Assembly: GCA_000755425.1 (NCBI GenBank)
Contig: BBMT01000009.1
Coordinates: 62,001-126,000 of the forward strand
Source of the DNA: Vibrio maritimus
GTDB lineage: Bacteria > Pseudomonadota > Gammaproteobacteria > Enterobacterales > Vibrionaceae
DNA length: 64,000 bases
Direction of reading: 5' to 3'
Position 1 is the first letter of the stretch, and every line of letters begins with the position of its first letter. The notes beneath the pieces are model-generated. The model was not told where the DNA came from. It saw nothing but the letters and a program-made list of their open reading frames with translations, and did no database searches. Below are positions 46,442-57,448 of the stretch, piece by piece. Made by a program: the position numbers and the translations under genes.

Positions 46442-48156
46442 TTAAGCTAGCTGAGCTTTCACGTGAGCCACGATATCATCGATAGCAATTGGCGTTTTGT
46501 CGCCAGTGCGGCGGTTCTTGTATTCGAAGTTACCTTCGTCCATGCTGCGGTCACCAATAACTACAGTATGAGGAACACCAACAAGCTCCATATCAGAGAA
46601 CATGACACCTGGACGCTCTTTACGATCGTCAAATAGCACTTCGATGCCAGCTGCAGTCAGTTCTGCGTATAGCTTCTCTGCTGCTTCTTTAACGCGCTCA
46701 GATTTGTGCATGTTCATCGGTACGATCGCAACCTGGAATGGTGCGATAGCGTCTGGCCAGATGATGCCGTATTTGTCGTTGTTCTGTTCGATAGCTGCTG
46801 CTACCACACGAGAAACACCGATACCGTAACAACCCATCTCTAGGATAACGTTCTTACCGTCAGGACCAAGCACGCCACAGTTCATCTTCTCAGAGTAGAT
46901 GTTGCCTAGTTGGAAGATGTGACCCACTTCGATACCACGCTTAAGCAGGATAGTACCTTGACCACATGGCTTGGATCGCCTTCAACAACGTTACGTAGGT
47001 CTTCTACTTTACCAAGCTCAACGTCACGACCCCAGTTGATGCCAAAGTAGTGCTTGTCATCAATGTTTGCGCCAGCGCCAAAGTCGCTCATTACTGCAAC
47101 CGAACGGTCAACAATAAATGGTAGCTCAAGACCTACAGGGCCTAGTGAACCAGGGCCTGCGCCAATCGCTGCACGAATTTCTTCTTCTGTTGCCATTTCT
47201 AGAGGAGAGGCAACTTCAGCAATTTTCTCAGCTTTGATTTCGTTAAGCTCGTGGTCACCACGGATGATAAGGCCAACAAGCGGCGCTTCGATTTCATCAG
47301 AAGCTTTAACGAACAGCGTTTTCACTGTTTTCTCGATTGGTAGGTCAAACTGCTCAACTAGTTCAGCAATGGTTTTCGCATTTGGCGTATCAACCATTGT
47401 CATATCGATAGTTGGAGCGGCAAGCTCGACTGCAGGCGCTAGTGCTTCTGCTTTTTCGATGTTTGCTGCGTAGTCAGACTCAGAAGAGAAGGCGATAAGG
47501 TCTTCACCGCTTTCTGCCAATACGTGGAACTCGTGTGAGCCGTTACCACCGATAGCACCGGTATCAGCCAGTACTGGACGGTAGTCTAGACCCATACGGT
47601 CAAACGCTTTGCAGTAAGCATCGTGCATCGCTTCGTAAGACTTCTCTAAGCCTTCTTTGTCGATGTCGAAGCTGTACGCATCCATCATTGAGAATTCACG
47701 TGCACGCATCACACCAAAACGTGGGCGGCGCTCATCACGGAATTTAGTTTGGATTTGGTACAGGTTCAGTGGTAGCTGCTTGTACGAGTTTACTTCGTTA
47801 CGCACAAGGCTAGTGATCACTTCTTCTGCTGTTGGGCTAAGTACAAACGGACGCTCATGACGGTCAGTGAAGCGAAGAAGCTCATCACCCATCTTTTCAG
47901 ATCGGCCTGTCTCTTCCCATAGTTCAAACGGCTGCACTACGGGCATCAAAGTCTCAACTGCACCTGCATTATCGATCTCTTGGCGAACGATGTTTTCGAC
48001 TTTACGCAGAACACGTAGACCCGTAGGTAGCCAAGTGTATAGACCTGAAGCTAGTTTACGAATCATACCTGCACGCAGCATTAGCTGGTGACTTACAACT
48101 TCTGCGTCGTTTGGTGTCTCCTTCAGAGTAGAAAGAAGATAGTTACTGGTACGCAT
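46442..48156 (-). CDS. proS: Prolyl-tRNA synthetase (frameshift near 46968)
   Basis: ProS charges tRNA-Pro. It shows the class II motif 2 region (TKFRDERRPRFGVMRAREF), the bacterial editing insert in the middle, and motif 3 (GCYGIGVSRVVAA) with the anticodon-binding domain at the end. One base is missing at the GG of 46968-46969: GDPSHVV should read GDPSPCGQGTILLKRGIEVGH. Repaired length 571 residues. A cell needs this gene, so the break is almost surely a sequence error. trmO lies upstream in the same direction. Confidence 0.97.
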
Positions 48157-48304
48157 TTATGGGTATCCGTTCATCATGTTGATAGTAAATCTGGGCAAGG
48201 GCGCCCAAATTGAGTTAAGCCGCTTATGATATCAGCCAAATGCCTTTCTACCAAATGACTTTGTAAGCAAAAGATCTCATCAATAAACACCTAGGATCCG
48301 GCGT

Positions 48305-49002
48305 TTAGAGAGCCTCAATGGCGGTGACGACGATATGATCGCTATTGCTTTAAACTTTACGTTCCAATCGAACAGTTTCACGCCATACTCTTTGTCATCT
48401 CGCTTACCTTTTTTATAGGCAGGCCTTGGATCTTGCGCCAACACTTCGCGGATGATTTGTTGTTTATGCTGTCCCTCTGGAGCCTTCGATAAAGCTTTCG
48501 CTGCAGAGGGTGAGAATGTTACTTCGGTTGCTTCTGGCTCGGATTCCGCGTACCCCCCTTTAGCATCTGTGATGGAATCGGAGTAGGGGATATAAGGCTT
48601 GATGTCAATAATAGGGGTACCATCGACGAGATCGACACTACCGACATCGATAAACACTTGTTGACCCTTCTGTCTTACCCCTCGAAACTCCACTGCGGAC
48701 ATTCCAATGCCATTCGGTCTAAATGTGGCGCGGCTAGCAAGAACGCCAATGCGTTCATTACCTCCTAAGCGAGGTGGTCTTACGGTTGGTTTCCAGCCCG
48801 CTTCTAGGTTTTGATCAAACAAAAATAACAGCCATAAATGAGAGAACTGCTCGAGACCTCGAACGGCTTCTAGACAATTAATGTCTCCCTGTAGGGCAAT
48901 TGAGGCAGTGGCACTTGGCACTAATCTGGGTTGTCTAGGGACGGCAAACTTCTCTTTGAAGGGGGAATGAATGGTGCCGATTGGGTGTAAAGAGTAGCTC
49001 AT
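48305..49002 (-). CDS. trmO: tRNA m6t6A37 methyltransferase TrmO (frameshift near 48350)
   Basis: TrmO (TsaA, YaeB) methylates t6A37 in tRNA-Thr. The N-terminus is typical: LHPIGTIHSPFKEKFAVPRQPRL, and RPPRLGGNERIGVLASRATFRPNGIG is the family block. The C-terminus as written (AIAIISSSPP) is wrong for the family. One A is missing in the AAA at 48349-48351; with it the tail reads FKSNSDHIVVTAIEAL with a stop at 48305, giving about 232 residues. Upstream of proS, probably separately transcribed. Confidence 0.9.
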
Positions 49003-49370
49003 TGACTGAGTCCTGGTTCACATAATTCAATATTCATCATTTCAGACGAGCAGTTTTTTTTCAATCTCGATATGTTTGAGGTTTTTTTAGAGCTAATCCC
49101 CTGTCACTAGGGTGAAAAGATGAATATGTCACAAGAATGTTATAGGTTATTTTATATTTAGATCAATATAAGTCATTGTATAGTTGCTAACATAATGGTT
49201 GAAAATTGCACTAAATTTACAATTGGCAACATTTTGGGCTTTTATTATTGAGCTCGCTCACGTACCCTGCGCCTGCTTTTTACAAAGTTGTCAGAAATAA
49301 GACCGATGAGTGTCATCTGAAATAAAGAACTTTGTTAACAGCTAGGACAATATAAAAAAGGAGGGGACAG
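49003..49370. other. Intergenic region between trmO and AbgT copy 2
   Basis: Divergent promoters must lie here. No gene and no clear operator seen; the part from 49130 to 49220 is very AT-rich. The AbgT start has a strong AAAGGAGG site. Confidence 0.45.
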
Positions 49371-50957
49371 ATGAGTTCATCTGCCACAATGAAACACAAC
49401 AAGCCAAAAAAGCCTCTATTTACCCGTTTTCTAGACGGCGTTGAGTACTTGGGGAACCTATTACCCCACCCAATCACACTATTTGCGATTTTCTGTCTAG
49501 CTATTCTTGTCATGTCTGGCATCGCTGGATACTTCGATGTTGCCGTTGCTGATCCTCGCCCTGAAGGCGCTGCTGGTCGTGCTGCGAACGGTATGATTGA
49601 AGTTGTGAGCCTTCTAAATGCTGAAGGTCTACAGTTAATTGTTACTAACCTAGTGAAAAACTTCACAGGCTTCGCCCCACTTGGTACCGTACTTGTTGCG
49701 ATGCTTGGTGTCGCGATCGCTGAGCATTCAGGCATGCTTTCAGCGGCGATGCGTGGTCTAGTTATGGGCGCGTCTAAGCGCATGGTAACAGTGACAGTTG
49801 TATTCGCAGGTATCATTTCTAATACAGCTTCAGAGCTTGGTTACGTCGTACTTATTCCGTTGGCAGCAATGCTGTTCCACTCTCTAGGACGTCACCCTCT
49901 AGCGGGTCTTGCAGCTGCGTTTGCTGGTGTATCGGGCGGTTATTCTGCGAACCTACTGATTGGTACGGTTGACCCACTGCTTTCAGGTATCACTGAAACA
50001 GCGGCGCAAATGATCGACCCAACGTACACGGTAGGCCCAGAGTCGAACTGGTACTTCATGTTCATCTCGACTTTCTTCATTGCGATTACAGGTGCATTCG
50101 TCACTGAGAAAATCGTTGAGCCAAAACTTGGCAAATACAATGATGAAGAAGCAGCAGAAGACTTGTCTAACGACAGCATGGGCTCTTTGACTGCGGTAGA
50201 GAAGAAAGGCCTGAAAATGGCAGGTATTGCAGTTCTAGTAGTGAGCGCTGTTATCGCATCTACAGTTGTTCCTGAGAACGGCGTACTTCGCACTGCTGAC
50301 GGCCAAGTAGCGGGCTCTCCATTCCTTAAGAGTATCGTTGCCTTTATCTTTGTATTCTTTGCAATCCCTGGCTTTGTCTACGGTAAAGTAACGGGCTCTA
50401 TGAAGAATGACCGAGATGTGATTGATGCAATGTCGAAGTCTATGTCTTCGATGGGCATGTACATAGTGTTGGTGTTCTTTGCCGCGCAATTTGTTGCCTT
50501 CTTTAAGTGGACTAACTTCGGTCAAGTATTCGCAGTAGCGGGTGCGGACTTCCTGCAGACAATCGGTCTAACGGGGCCTGCTCTGTTCTTCGCGTTTATC
50601 CTAATGTGTGGTTTCATCAACCTGATGATCGGCTCTGCATCGGCGCAGTGGGCAGTAACAGCGCCTATTTTCGTACCTATGCTGATGCTAGTTGGTTACG
50701 CTCCTGAGACGATTCAGGCGGCATACCGTATCGGTGACTCTACGACTAACATCATCACGCCAATGATGAGCTACTTCGGTCTTATCCTTGCAGTAGCGAC
50801 TCGCTACATGAAGAACCTAGGTATCGGTACGCTGATCGCGACCATGCTACCTTACTCAATCTGCTTCATCGTAGGTTGGAGTATCTTGTTCTACGTATGG
50901 GTATTCCTACTAGGCCTACCAGTAGGCCCAGGTGCGGCAACGTACTACACGCCTTAA
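49371..50957 (+). CDS. AbgT-family transporter (copy 2)
   Basis: A 528-residue AbgT-family membrane transporter, paralogue of the protein at 33498. It shows FTGFAPLGTVLVAMLGVAIA, SELGYVVLIPLAA, GVSGGYSANLLIGTVDPLLS, GSASAQWAVTAPIFVPM and YRIGDSTTNIITPMM. It differs in loops and at the N-terminus, so the substrates may differ. The AbgT substrate in Vibrio is not known. It has a strong ribosome site and its own terminator. Confidence 0.92.
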   Translation: MSSSATMKHNKPKKPLFTRFLDGVEYLGNLLPHPITLFAIFCLAILVMSGIAGYFDVAVADPRPEGAAGRAANGMIEVVSLLNAEGLQLIVTNLVKNFTGFAPLGTVLVAMLGVAIAEHSGMLSAAMRGLVMGASKRMVTVTVVFAGIISNTASELGYVVLIPLAAMLFHSLGRHPLAGLAAAFAGVSGGYSANLLIGTVDPLLSGITETAAQMIDPTYTVGPESNWYFMFISTFFIAITGAFVTEKIVEPKLGKYNDEEAAEDLSNDSMGSLTAVEKKGLKMAGIAVLVVSAVIASTVVPENGVLRTADGQVAGSPFLKSIVAFIFVFFAIPGFVYGKVTGSMKNDRDVIDAMSKSMSSMGMYIVLVFFAAQFVAFFKWTNFGQVFAVAGADFLQTIGLTGPALFFAFILMCGFINLMIGSASAQWAVTAPIFVPMLMLVGYAPETIQAAYRIGDSTTNIITPMMSYFGLILAVATRYMKNLGIGTLIATMLPYSICFIVGWSILFYVWVFLLGLPVGPGAATYYTP

Positions 50958-50983
50958 GCGAAGACTCAATTATCGATATAAAT

Positions 50984-51013
50984 AAAAATGCTCCCAACTG
51001 GGAGCATTTTTTA
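50984..51013. terminator. Terminator between AbgT copy 2 and yaeH
   Basis: AAAAATGCTCCC and its complement with an AACT loop, A- and T-runs on both sides. Confidence 0.9.
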
Positions 51014-51029
51014 TGGGATGAATCGGGTA

Positions 51030-51412
51030 TTATTTCAGCTTCTCTAAGTCTGCTTCAATCTCAGCAATCTTACTCGACACGACTTTTTCCAAATGGCGAA
51101 GATCGGAAAGGATTTTCTGCTTAACGTCGACTTCGGTGGCTTCAATTGGCTTAGTAAGACGGTTCAGTTCATCAATAACCAGTGTCAGGTTGCGATTGAT
51201 TTCAGTGACTTGCTTGTAGCTTTGGCTGCTACTGTTAGTACGGACGTTTTTAACTTGCCTTGGATATTTAAATTTGACACTTTTCGCAAAAAGCTCGCCC
51301 TTCTGCTTACGAAAATAGATTTTTAACACATCTTTATGCGCTTCTTGGCGTAGGGAATAACGCTCTATTTGTTTAGGATCTTGAATGCCTAACCAATGAG
51401 GTTTGGATACAT
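51030..51412 (-). CDS. yaeH: DUF3461 family protein YaeH (frameshift near 51393)
   Basis: Downstream of a break the frame gives LKIYFRKQKGELFAKSVKFK, KYPRQVKNV and a coiled-coil end DLRHLEKVVSSKIAEIEADL, which I recognise as the YaeH family. Upstream, ATG 51412 has an AGAGG site and begins MYPNLIG; one G missing at 51393-51394 causes the stop, and restoring it reads GLGIQDPKQIERYSLRQEAH. The rebuilt length is 127 residues, the family size. Function unknown. It lies downstream of glnD, as in E. coli where dapD lies between. Confidence 0.86.
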
Positions 51413-51591
51413 AGATGACCTCTTAGGTTGTGTGTTTCTGTTACAACTGTAGCAGGCAATGATTAGGTAGATAGTTGATTAAAGTGCGGTTTACAGAGAA
51501 ATGTGGAGGAGATCGCCTAAATGACGACCTCCTTTGTGTGAAGTTACTAGTGAGTGAAATTTAACCAGATTAAGGAGCTGGATATATCATT

Positions 51592-54215
51592 TTAGCTAGT
51601 GATTTGTTCTGAAATGCTCTCTTGAAGCTTTTGCTTCAAAATTGCTTGTTCCTCATCAGTCAGACGTGATCCACTTTCACCGGTTAAGATAAACAAGTCT
51701 TCAGCTCGCTCGCCAATGGTGGTGATTTTTGCTGCGTGAAGGCTCAGGTTTAACTGGGCAAAGGTTGCCCCTACTTTCGCTAGCAAGCCTGGAGCATCGA
51801 GCGCCACAAGTTCCATTAAGGTGCGTTTTTTACCTTTGGTTGGCAAAAAGTCGACCTTGGTTTTTACGTTAAAGTGCTTAAGGTTTCTTGGTGCACGGCG
51901 CGTTTTGATCTTGGTCGGTCTACCATCCTCGAGTACATGGATGAGATGTTTGATGACCGCTGAGTGACGGCTGCATTCAATAGCGTCACCATGCTGATCG
52001 AGAACCATAAAGGTATCAAGCACGAAACCATCTTTACTGGTCATGATTTGCGCGTCATGAACGTTAAAGTTACGCCTATCGAGCTCTGCAACCACGGTGG
52101 CAAATAGAGCGGGTTGGTCTTTGCTGTAAACAAAAACTTCTGTACCGCCTCGAGTGGCGTTTTTGCTCATCAAAACTAACGGCTTGGAAGGATCTTCCAG
52201 CTTTAGAATATGTTCGCTGTGCCAGGCTATCTGTTTGTGGGTGTGGCGCAAGAAGTAATCGGCCTTAAAGCGTTGCCAAAGAACTTCAATCTCGCGGGCA
52301 ACAAAGCCTTGTTTGCGAAGGAGGGCAGAAGCTAACTGCTGATTGTGACGGATACGATCCCGTACATCGACAGGGTTTTCCAAACCACGGCGCAACACAC
52401 GTTGAGTCGAGTAAAACAGCTCCGCCAGCAAGGTGCGTTTCCAACTGTTCCAAAGCTCCGGGTTGGTGGCGCAGATATCGGCGACGGTTAAGCAAAGCAA
52501 GTACTCAAGGTACTCTTCATCGCGAACTTTTTTGGCGAACTCGATAATAACATCAGGATCGTAAATGTCGCGGCGCTGAGCGGTAACGGACATCAGTAAG
52601 TGGTTTTGTACTAGCCAAGACACGAGCTTAGCTTCAGGTTTTGATAAGCCATGCTGTATACAGAAATCAAACGCTTCTACTGCGCCAATTTCAGAATGGT
52701 CTCCACCACGGCCTTTACCGATATCATGGAAAATAGCCGCTAAGATGAGCAGCTCTTTCTTATGCATTCTCGGATAGATCTCACAGCAGATCGGGTGCTT
52801 ACTGTAGCTCTCTTCAAGGCTAAAGGTATGGATATGGTTTAGAAGGCGTACGCTGTGCTCATCGACGGTGTAGACGTGGAATAGGTCAAATTGCATCTGT
52901 CCAACGATTTGGCTCCACTGTGGAAGGTAAGCCGCCAACACGCCGAGCTTGTGCATCAATCGAAACGCGCGGTGAAGGGCATTCGGATGGCGAACCAAGT
53001 CCATAAACTTCTCCCTTGCTTCAGGGATAGTGTGTAAGAACTTATTCAGTCTACGTCTTGCCGTGCGCAGCTGTCTTAGTGTCGCAGGGCTAACACCTTC
53101 AATGCTGGAGTCGTTGGCGATATGAATAAACATATCGAGAATGGTCTCTGGGCGTGCTTGGAAAAGCGCAGGTTTTCTCGCTTCTATCAGCTTACCTCGG
53201 CGCTGGAAGTCGTCGTCGAGGATCTCGGCTTGCTGGATCTGGCCTTTATTGATGATGGCTTGATCGAACAGCTTAAGAAGCATCTTGTTAAGTTCAGCTA
53301 CTCGTCTTAACGTGCGGTAGAACTCTTTCATCATTGTTTCGACAGCAACGTTGCCTTCACCGACAAACCCTAAGTTTTCCGCCACTTGTGCTTGGTGAGC
53401 GAACATCAGGCGGTTGTCGTAGCGTCTAAGCTCAATATGCAGAGCAAAACGCACCCGCCACAGGAAGTTCTGACACTCAACGAGTTCGCGGTACTCAGCA
53501 TCGGTCAGAAAACCAAAGCGGCTCATCTCATAGAGCGATGTAGCACCAAAGTGGCTGCGCGCCACCCAACTTAATGTGTGGATGTCACGTAGGCCGCCAG
53601 GAGTGGACTTAATGTCGGGCTCAAGATTGTACGTTGTGTCGTGATATTTAGCGTGACGTGCTCGCTGCTCTTCGATTTTAGCTCGGTAAAAGGTTTCCGA
53701 TGGCCAGAAGTTATCGGAATCAATTTGTGCTTTTAATTGAGAAAAGGTGTCTTCGCTGCCGCACAGCAATCTGGCTTCTTGCAAGTTAGTGGCAACGGTT
53801 AAGTCGGACTGACCGATCTCTATACACTCGTCAACGGTGCGTACCGCATGACCGACTTCCAGTCTGAGATCCCAAAGTAAGGTGATGAACTCACTGATGG
53901 TACTTTCTAAAGAGGCGGGTATTTTTTACGTGATACCACTAATATATCGATGTCAGAAAGTGGGTGAAGTTCACCACGACCATAACCGCCGACAGCCACT
54001 AGTGACAGATAGGTTTGGTTAGACAGCTCAGAGGCTGACCAAAGACGACGCAATAGCTGATCGATATAGTCCGAGCGGCCGAGTACCAAATCGGTTATCG
54101 GGTGGTGATTGAGAAACTCTTGTTTTTGATGTTCAGCAAAGGTTTCGAGTTGAGCTTTGAGCTCTTGAATATTGAGTTGCTCATCACTGAGCGATGTCGG
54201 GCTTTGAAAAGTCAT
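51592..54215 (-). CDS. glnD: Bifunctional uridylyltransferase/uridylyl-removing enzyme GlnD (frameshift near 53925)
   Basis: GlnD senses glutamine and modifies PII proteins, controlling nitrogen metabolism. The N-terminus has the nucleotidyltransferase motif GGYGRGELHPLSDIDILVV; the HD domain shows FHDIGKGRGGDHSE; two ACT domains end the protein (ALFATVVAELDRRNFNVHDA and LDAPGLLAKVGATFAQLNLS). A run of six A at 53922-53927 should be seven: RKKYPPL becomes RKKIPASLESTISEFITL. Rebuilt length 874 residues. Start at 54215 because the family begins MTFQS-like; an upstream TTG is possible. map lies just upstream. Confidence 0.95.
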
Positions 54216-54329
54216 GTGTGCAATCCGTGCAAGCAAAAAAATGTCACTAACAAGGGTTATACCAAAATAGGGCGGATAAAAAATATCCCAGTAAATGGGG
54301 ATATTTTTACAAACGTATATAAGCGAAGC

Positions 54330-55208
54330 TTACAGGTTGTTCATGTGGCGAGGAATGCTCTCTTCGCTGCGAAGAGTCAGCACTTCACAACCTGTCTTCG
54401 TGACAACAATAGTGTGCTCCCACTGAGCGGAGTTTTTGCCATCGCCTGTGTACACTGTCCAGTCGTCTTCTGCGTCGATGCTGCAACCAAACTTACCAGC
54501 GTTGATCATCGGCTCGATCGTGAACACCATGCCTTCTTTTAGCACGCGACGGTCGTTGTTTTTGTAGTGAACCACTTGTGGTTCTTCATGAAACTCAGAA
54601 CCGATGCCGTGACCACAGAAATCTTTAACGATAGAGAACTTGTTGCGTGGGTTCTTTTTGTTGTTCGCTTTGATGAACTTCTCGATTTCAGTACCGATAG
54701 CGCCAACGGTAGAACCAGGTTTAACGGTTTTCATGCCAAGGTATAGCGCTTCTTGCGCAACCATAGCAAGACGCTTGTCTGCCGGAGACACATCACCTAT
54801 AAGGAACATTTTTGATGTGTCGCCGTGGTAGCCCTCTGGACGAGTATCTAGAGATGCATTTTCATCGTTAGGGATGATTACGGTCACGTCGACGTTCACG
54901 ATGTCGCCGTTTTTAAGTACTGCTGGTTTGAGTTTACCAGTTGTGCCCATCTCGTCTTGCTCTGCAGGGATGCCGTGACAAACGATATGGTTGATAGAGG
55001 TACAGATTGATTTTGGGTAACCGTGGTAATCGAGCGGCGCAGAATAGGCACCTTTCTCACGAGTATACTCAGCACAAATTCTATCTAGCTCCTCTGTCGT
55101 CACCCCTTCTTTTACATGAGGTTCGATCATTTCTAAAAGCTCTGCTGCAAGCTTACCTGCGATTCGCATTCTTTCGATTTCAGCTTCAGTTTTGATTTTG
55201 ATAGACAT
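54330..55208 (-). CDS. map: Methionine aminopeptidase
   Basis: Map removes the initiator Met from new proteins. The 292-residue enzyme has the metal ligands in NVDVTVI, GHGIGSEFHEEPQ, TIEPMINAG and WTVYTGDGKNSAQWEHT. The start at 55208 gives MSIKIKTEAEIERMRIAG, the family N-terminus; an in-frame upstream extension is not conserved. It is divergent from rpsB and followed by glnD in the same direction, the classical order. Confidence 0.96.
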   Translation of the reverse strand: MSIKIKTEAEIERMRIAGKLAAELLEMIEPHVKEGVTTEELDRICAEYTREKGAYSAPLDYHGYPKSICTSINHIVCHGIPAEQDEMGTTGKLKPAVLKNGDIVNVDVTVIIPNDENASLDTRPEGYHGDTSKMFLIGDVSPADKRLAMVAQEALYLGMKTVKPGSTVGAIGTEIEKFIKANNKKNPRNKFSIVKDFCGHGIGSEFHEEPQVVHYKNNDRRVLKEGMVFTIEPMINAGKFGCSIDAEDDWTVYTGDGKNSAQWEHTIVVTKTGCEVLTLRSEESIPRHMNNL

Positions 55209-55593
55209 CTGTGTTCTCTGTATTTTAAATTGACGCGTTATTCTATCAGTGGCGAGATTAAGCGCAACAAGAATAACTCTCACTTCCCTGTTGATACGTT
55301 ACTCAGTGTAGTTTGGGTTTGCTAAGAGTTCACCTATTGAATCGCTGCCACTTTGTACATTTCTTGCGATTTTTCTGGAAATCGACCCCTTAAATATGGT
55401 ATAAAGCGCGCCGATGACAGGACTTAGTCTCTTCACTCTTTTTAGAAAGGGCGGCGAGTTAGGTTGTGCATCAACATACTTTAATTTAAATCCACACACA
55501 TTTCGTCACATGTTCCGGGGTGCTTGAGTAATCATTCATACCAAGTCGGAACCATGGGAAATGTGGAGGCCTAACCCCATAGAGGAATTTAAA
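55209..55593. promoter_or_regulatory. map-rpsB divergent region with rpsB leader
   Basis: The right part is the rpsB 5' leader. Just before the start, ATGGGAAATGTGGAGG and CCTAACCCCATAGAGGAA (55553-55587) resemble the conserved S2-binding leader structure, known as the rpsB leader (t44 RNA) in enterobacteria, by which S2 represses its own operon. TATAAA at 55400-55405 may be the rpsB -10. The left part must hold the map promoter. Confidence 0.55.
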
Positions 55594-56325
55594 ATGGCAA
55601 CTGTATCAATGCGCGATATGCTAAAAGCTGGTGTTCACTTCGGTCACCAGACTCGTTACTGGAACCCAAAAATGAAGCCATTCATCTTTGGTGCTCGTAA
55701 CCGCGTACACATCATCAACCTAGAAAAAACTGTACCAATGTTCAACGATGCACTAGCTGAGCTAGCTAAAATCGGTGAGAAGAAAGGTAAAGTTCTTTTC
55801 GTTGGTACTAAGCGCGCTGCATCTGAAGCTGTTAAAGAAGCTGCAATCAACGCTGACCAGTTCTACGTGAACAACCGTTGGTTGGGCGGTATGCTAACGA
55901 ACTACAAAACTGTTCGTCAGTCTATCAAGCGTCTAAAAGATTTCGAAGCACAAGCTCAAGACGGTACTTTCGAGAAACTAACTAAGAAAGAAGCTCTAAT
56001 GCGCACTCGCGAAATGGAGAAGCTAGAGAAGTCTCTTGGTGGTATCAAGAACATGGGCGGCCTACCAGACGCTCTATTCGTAATCGACGCTGATCACGAG
56101 CACATCGCTGTTAAAGAAGCAAACAACCTAGGTATCCCAGTTTACGCTGTAGTTGATACTAACTCTAACCCAGACGGCGTTGACTTCGTTATCCCAGGTA
56201 ACGACGATGCAATCCGTGCGGTACAGCTTTACCTAAACGCTGCTGCAGACGCGGTTAAAGAAGGTCGTAACAAAGATGTTGCTGCTGTAGCTGACAAAGA
56301 CGGTTTCGTAGAAGAAGCTGAATAA
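55594..56325 (+). CDS. rpsB: 30S ribosomal protein S2
   Basis: The 243-residue S2 protein: ATVSMRDMLKAGVHFGHQTR, YWNPKMKPFIFGARNRVHII and NRWLGGMLTNYKTVRQSIKR are the family blocks. ATG 55594 has an AGAGG site. It is the first gene of the rpsB-tsf unit, with an attenuator-like hairpin before tsf. Confidence 0.98.
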   Translation: MATVSMRDMLKAGVHFGHQTRYWNPKMKPFIFGARNRVHIINLEKTVPMFNDALAELAKIGEKKGKVLFVGTKRAASEAVKEAAINADQFYVNNRWLGGMLTNYKTVRQSIKRLKDFEAQAQDGTFEKLTKKEALMRTREMEKLEKSLGGIKNMGGLPDALFVIDADHEHIAVKEANNLGIPVYAVVDTNSNPDGVDFVIPGNDDAIRAVQLYLNAAADAVKEGRNKDVAAVADKDGFVEEAE

Positions 56326-56391
56326 TTGCGGCTTTAGCCACACTTAGTTTTGGTTGACACTGAGTCTTCATATAAACTGAGTTATAGTTAG

Positions 56392-56421
56392 ATCAGGGGC
56401 CGCATATGTGCCCCTGATTTT
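56392..56421 (+). terminator. Terminator/attenuator between rpsB and tsf
   Basis: ATCAGGGGC pairs with GCCCCTGAT around a nine-base loop, followed by TTTTT. As tsf usually depends on the rpsB promoter, read-through is likely, making this a partial terminator. Confidence 0.8.
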
Positions 56422-56453
56422 TACCCTAATTAGAATCAATCGAGGAATAGAGA

Positions 56454-57296
56454 ATGGCTGTTACTGCTGCTCTAGTTAAAGAACTGCGCGACCGTACTGG
56501 CGCAGGCATGATGGAATGTAAGAAAGCGCTTGTTGAAACTAACGGTGACATCGAAGTAGCAATCGAAAACATGCGTAAGTCTGGCGCTGCTAAAGCTGCT
56601 AAGAAAGCAGGCAACATCGCTGCTGAAGGCGCGATCATCATCAAAGAAGAGAACGGCGTTGCTGCTCTTCTTGAAGTTAACTGCCAAACTGACTTCGTTG
56701 CTAAAGATGCTAACTTCACTGCATTCGCAGAGAAAGTTGCTGCTGACGCACTAGCAACTAAAGCAACTGCTGAAGAGCTAGTTGCTAAGTTTGAAGAAGA
56801 GCGTGTTACTCTTGTTGCTAAAATCGGCGAGAACATCAACATCCGTCGCGTACAGTACGTTGAAGGTGCTGCAATCGCTGCTTACCGTCACGGTGAGAAA
56901 ATCGGTGTTGTTGTTGCTGGTGAAGGCGACGCAGAAACTCTTAAGCACGTTGCAATGCACGTTGCTGCTTCTCGTCCAGAGTTCGTTAACCCAGAAGACG
57001 TACCTGCAGACGTAGTTGAAAAAGAGAAAGCTGTTCAAGTTGAAATCGCTATGAACGAAGGTAAGCCACAAGAGATCGCTGAGAAGATGGTTATCGGCCG
57101 CATGAAGAAATTCACTGGCGAAATCTCTCTAACAGGTCAAGCGTTCGTAATGGAACCTAAGAAATCTGTTGGCGAAATCCTTAAAGAGCGTGGCGCATCT
57201 GTAGCGACATTCGTTCGTCTAGAAGTTGGTGAAGGCATCGACAAAGGCGAGCAAATGAGCTTCGCTGATGAAGTAGCAGCAGCTCAGAAAGGTTAA
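56454..57296 (+). CDS. tsf: Elongation factor Ts
   Basis: EF-Ts exchanges GDP on EF-Tu. The protein of 280 residues has AALVKELRDRTGAGMMECKK, NCQTDFVAKDANF and VMEPKKSVGEILKERGA-type blocks. Length and order normal. It follows rpsB after a partial terminator and is closed by its own hairpin. Confidence 0.98.
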   Translation: MAVTAALVKELRDRTGAGMMECKKALVETNGDIEVAIENMRKSGAAKAAKKAGNIAAEGAIIIKEENGVAALLEVNCQTDFVAKDANFTAFAEKVAADALATKATAEELVAKFEEERVTLVAKIGENINIRRVQYVEGAAIAAYRHGEKIGVVVAGEGDAETLKHVAMHVAASRPEFVNPEDVPADVVEKEKAVQVEIAMNEGKPQEIAEKMVIGRMKKFTGEISLTGQAFVMEPKKSVGEILKERGASVATFVRLEVGEGIDKGEQMSFADEVAAAQKG

Positions 57297-57319
57297 TCCT
57301 TGACGATTTGTTGATAAGA

Positions 57320-57347
57320 GACCGTAGCCTTGGCTGCGGTCTTTTTA
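57320..57347 (+). terminator. Terminator after tsf
   Basis: GACCGTAGCC pairs with GGCTGCGGTC (one wobble pair), loop TT, followed by five T. Confidence 0.88.
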
Positions 57348-57448
57348 CGACTAGGCTATCTGTTATTTTTTAGTCGTCATGAGTTGGGATTCCTATACTA
57401 GTCTCAACCCATGACCGTTAATCGATAACTCTTTGGAAGGTATACTCC

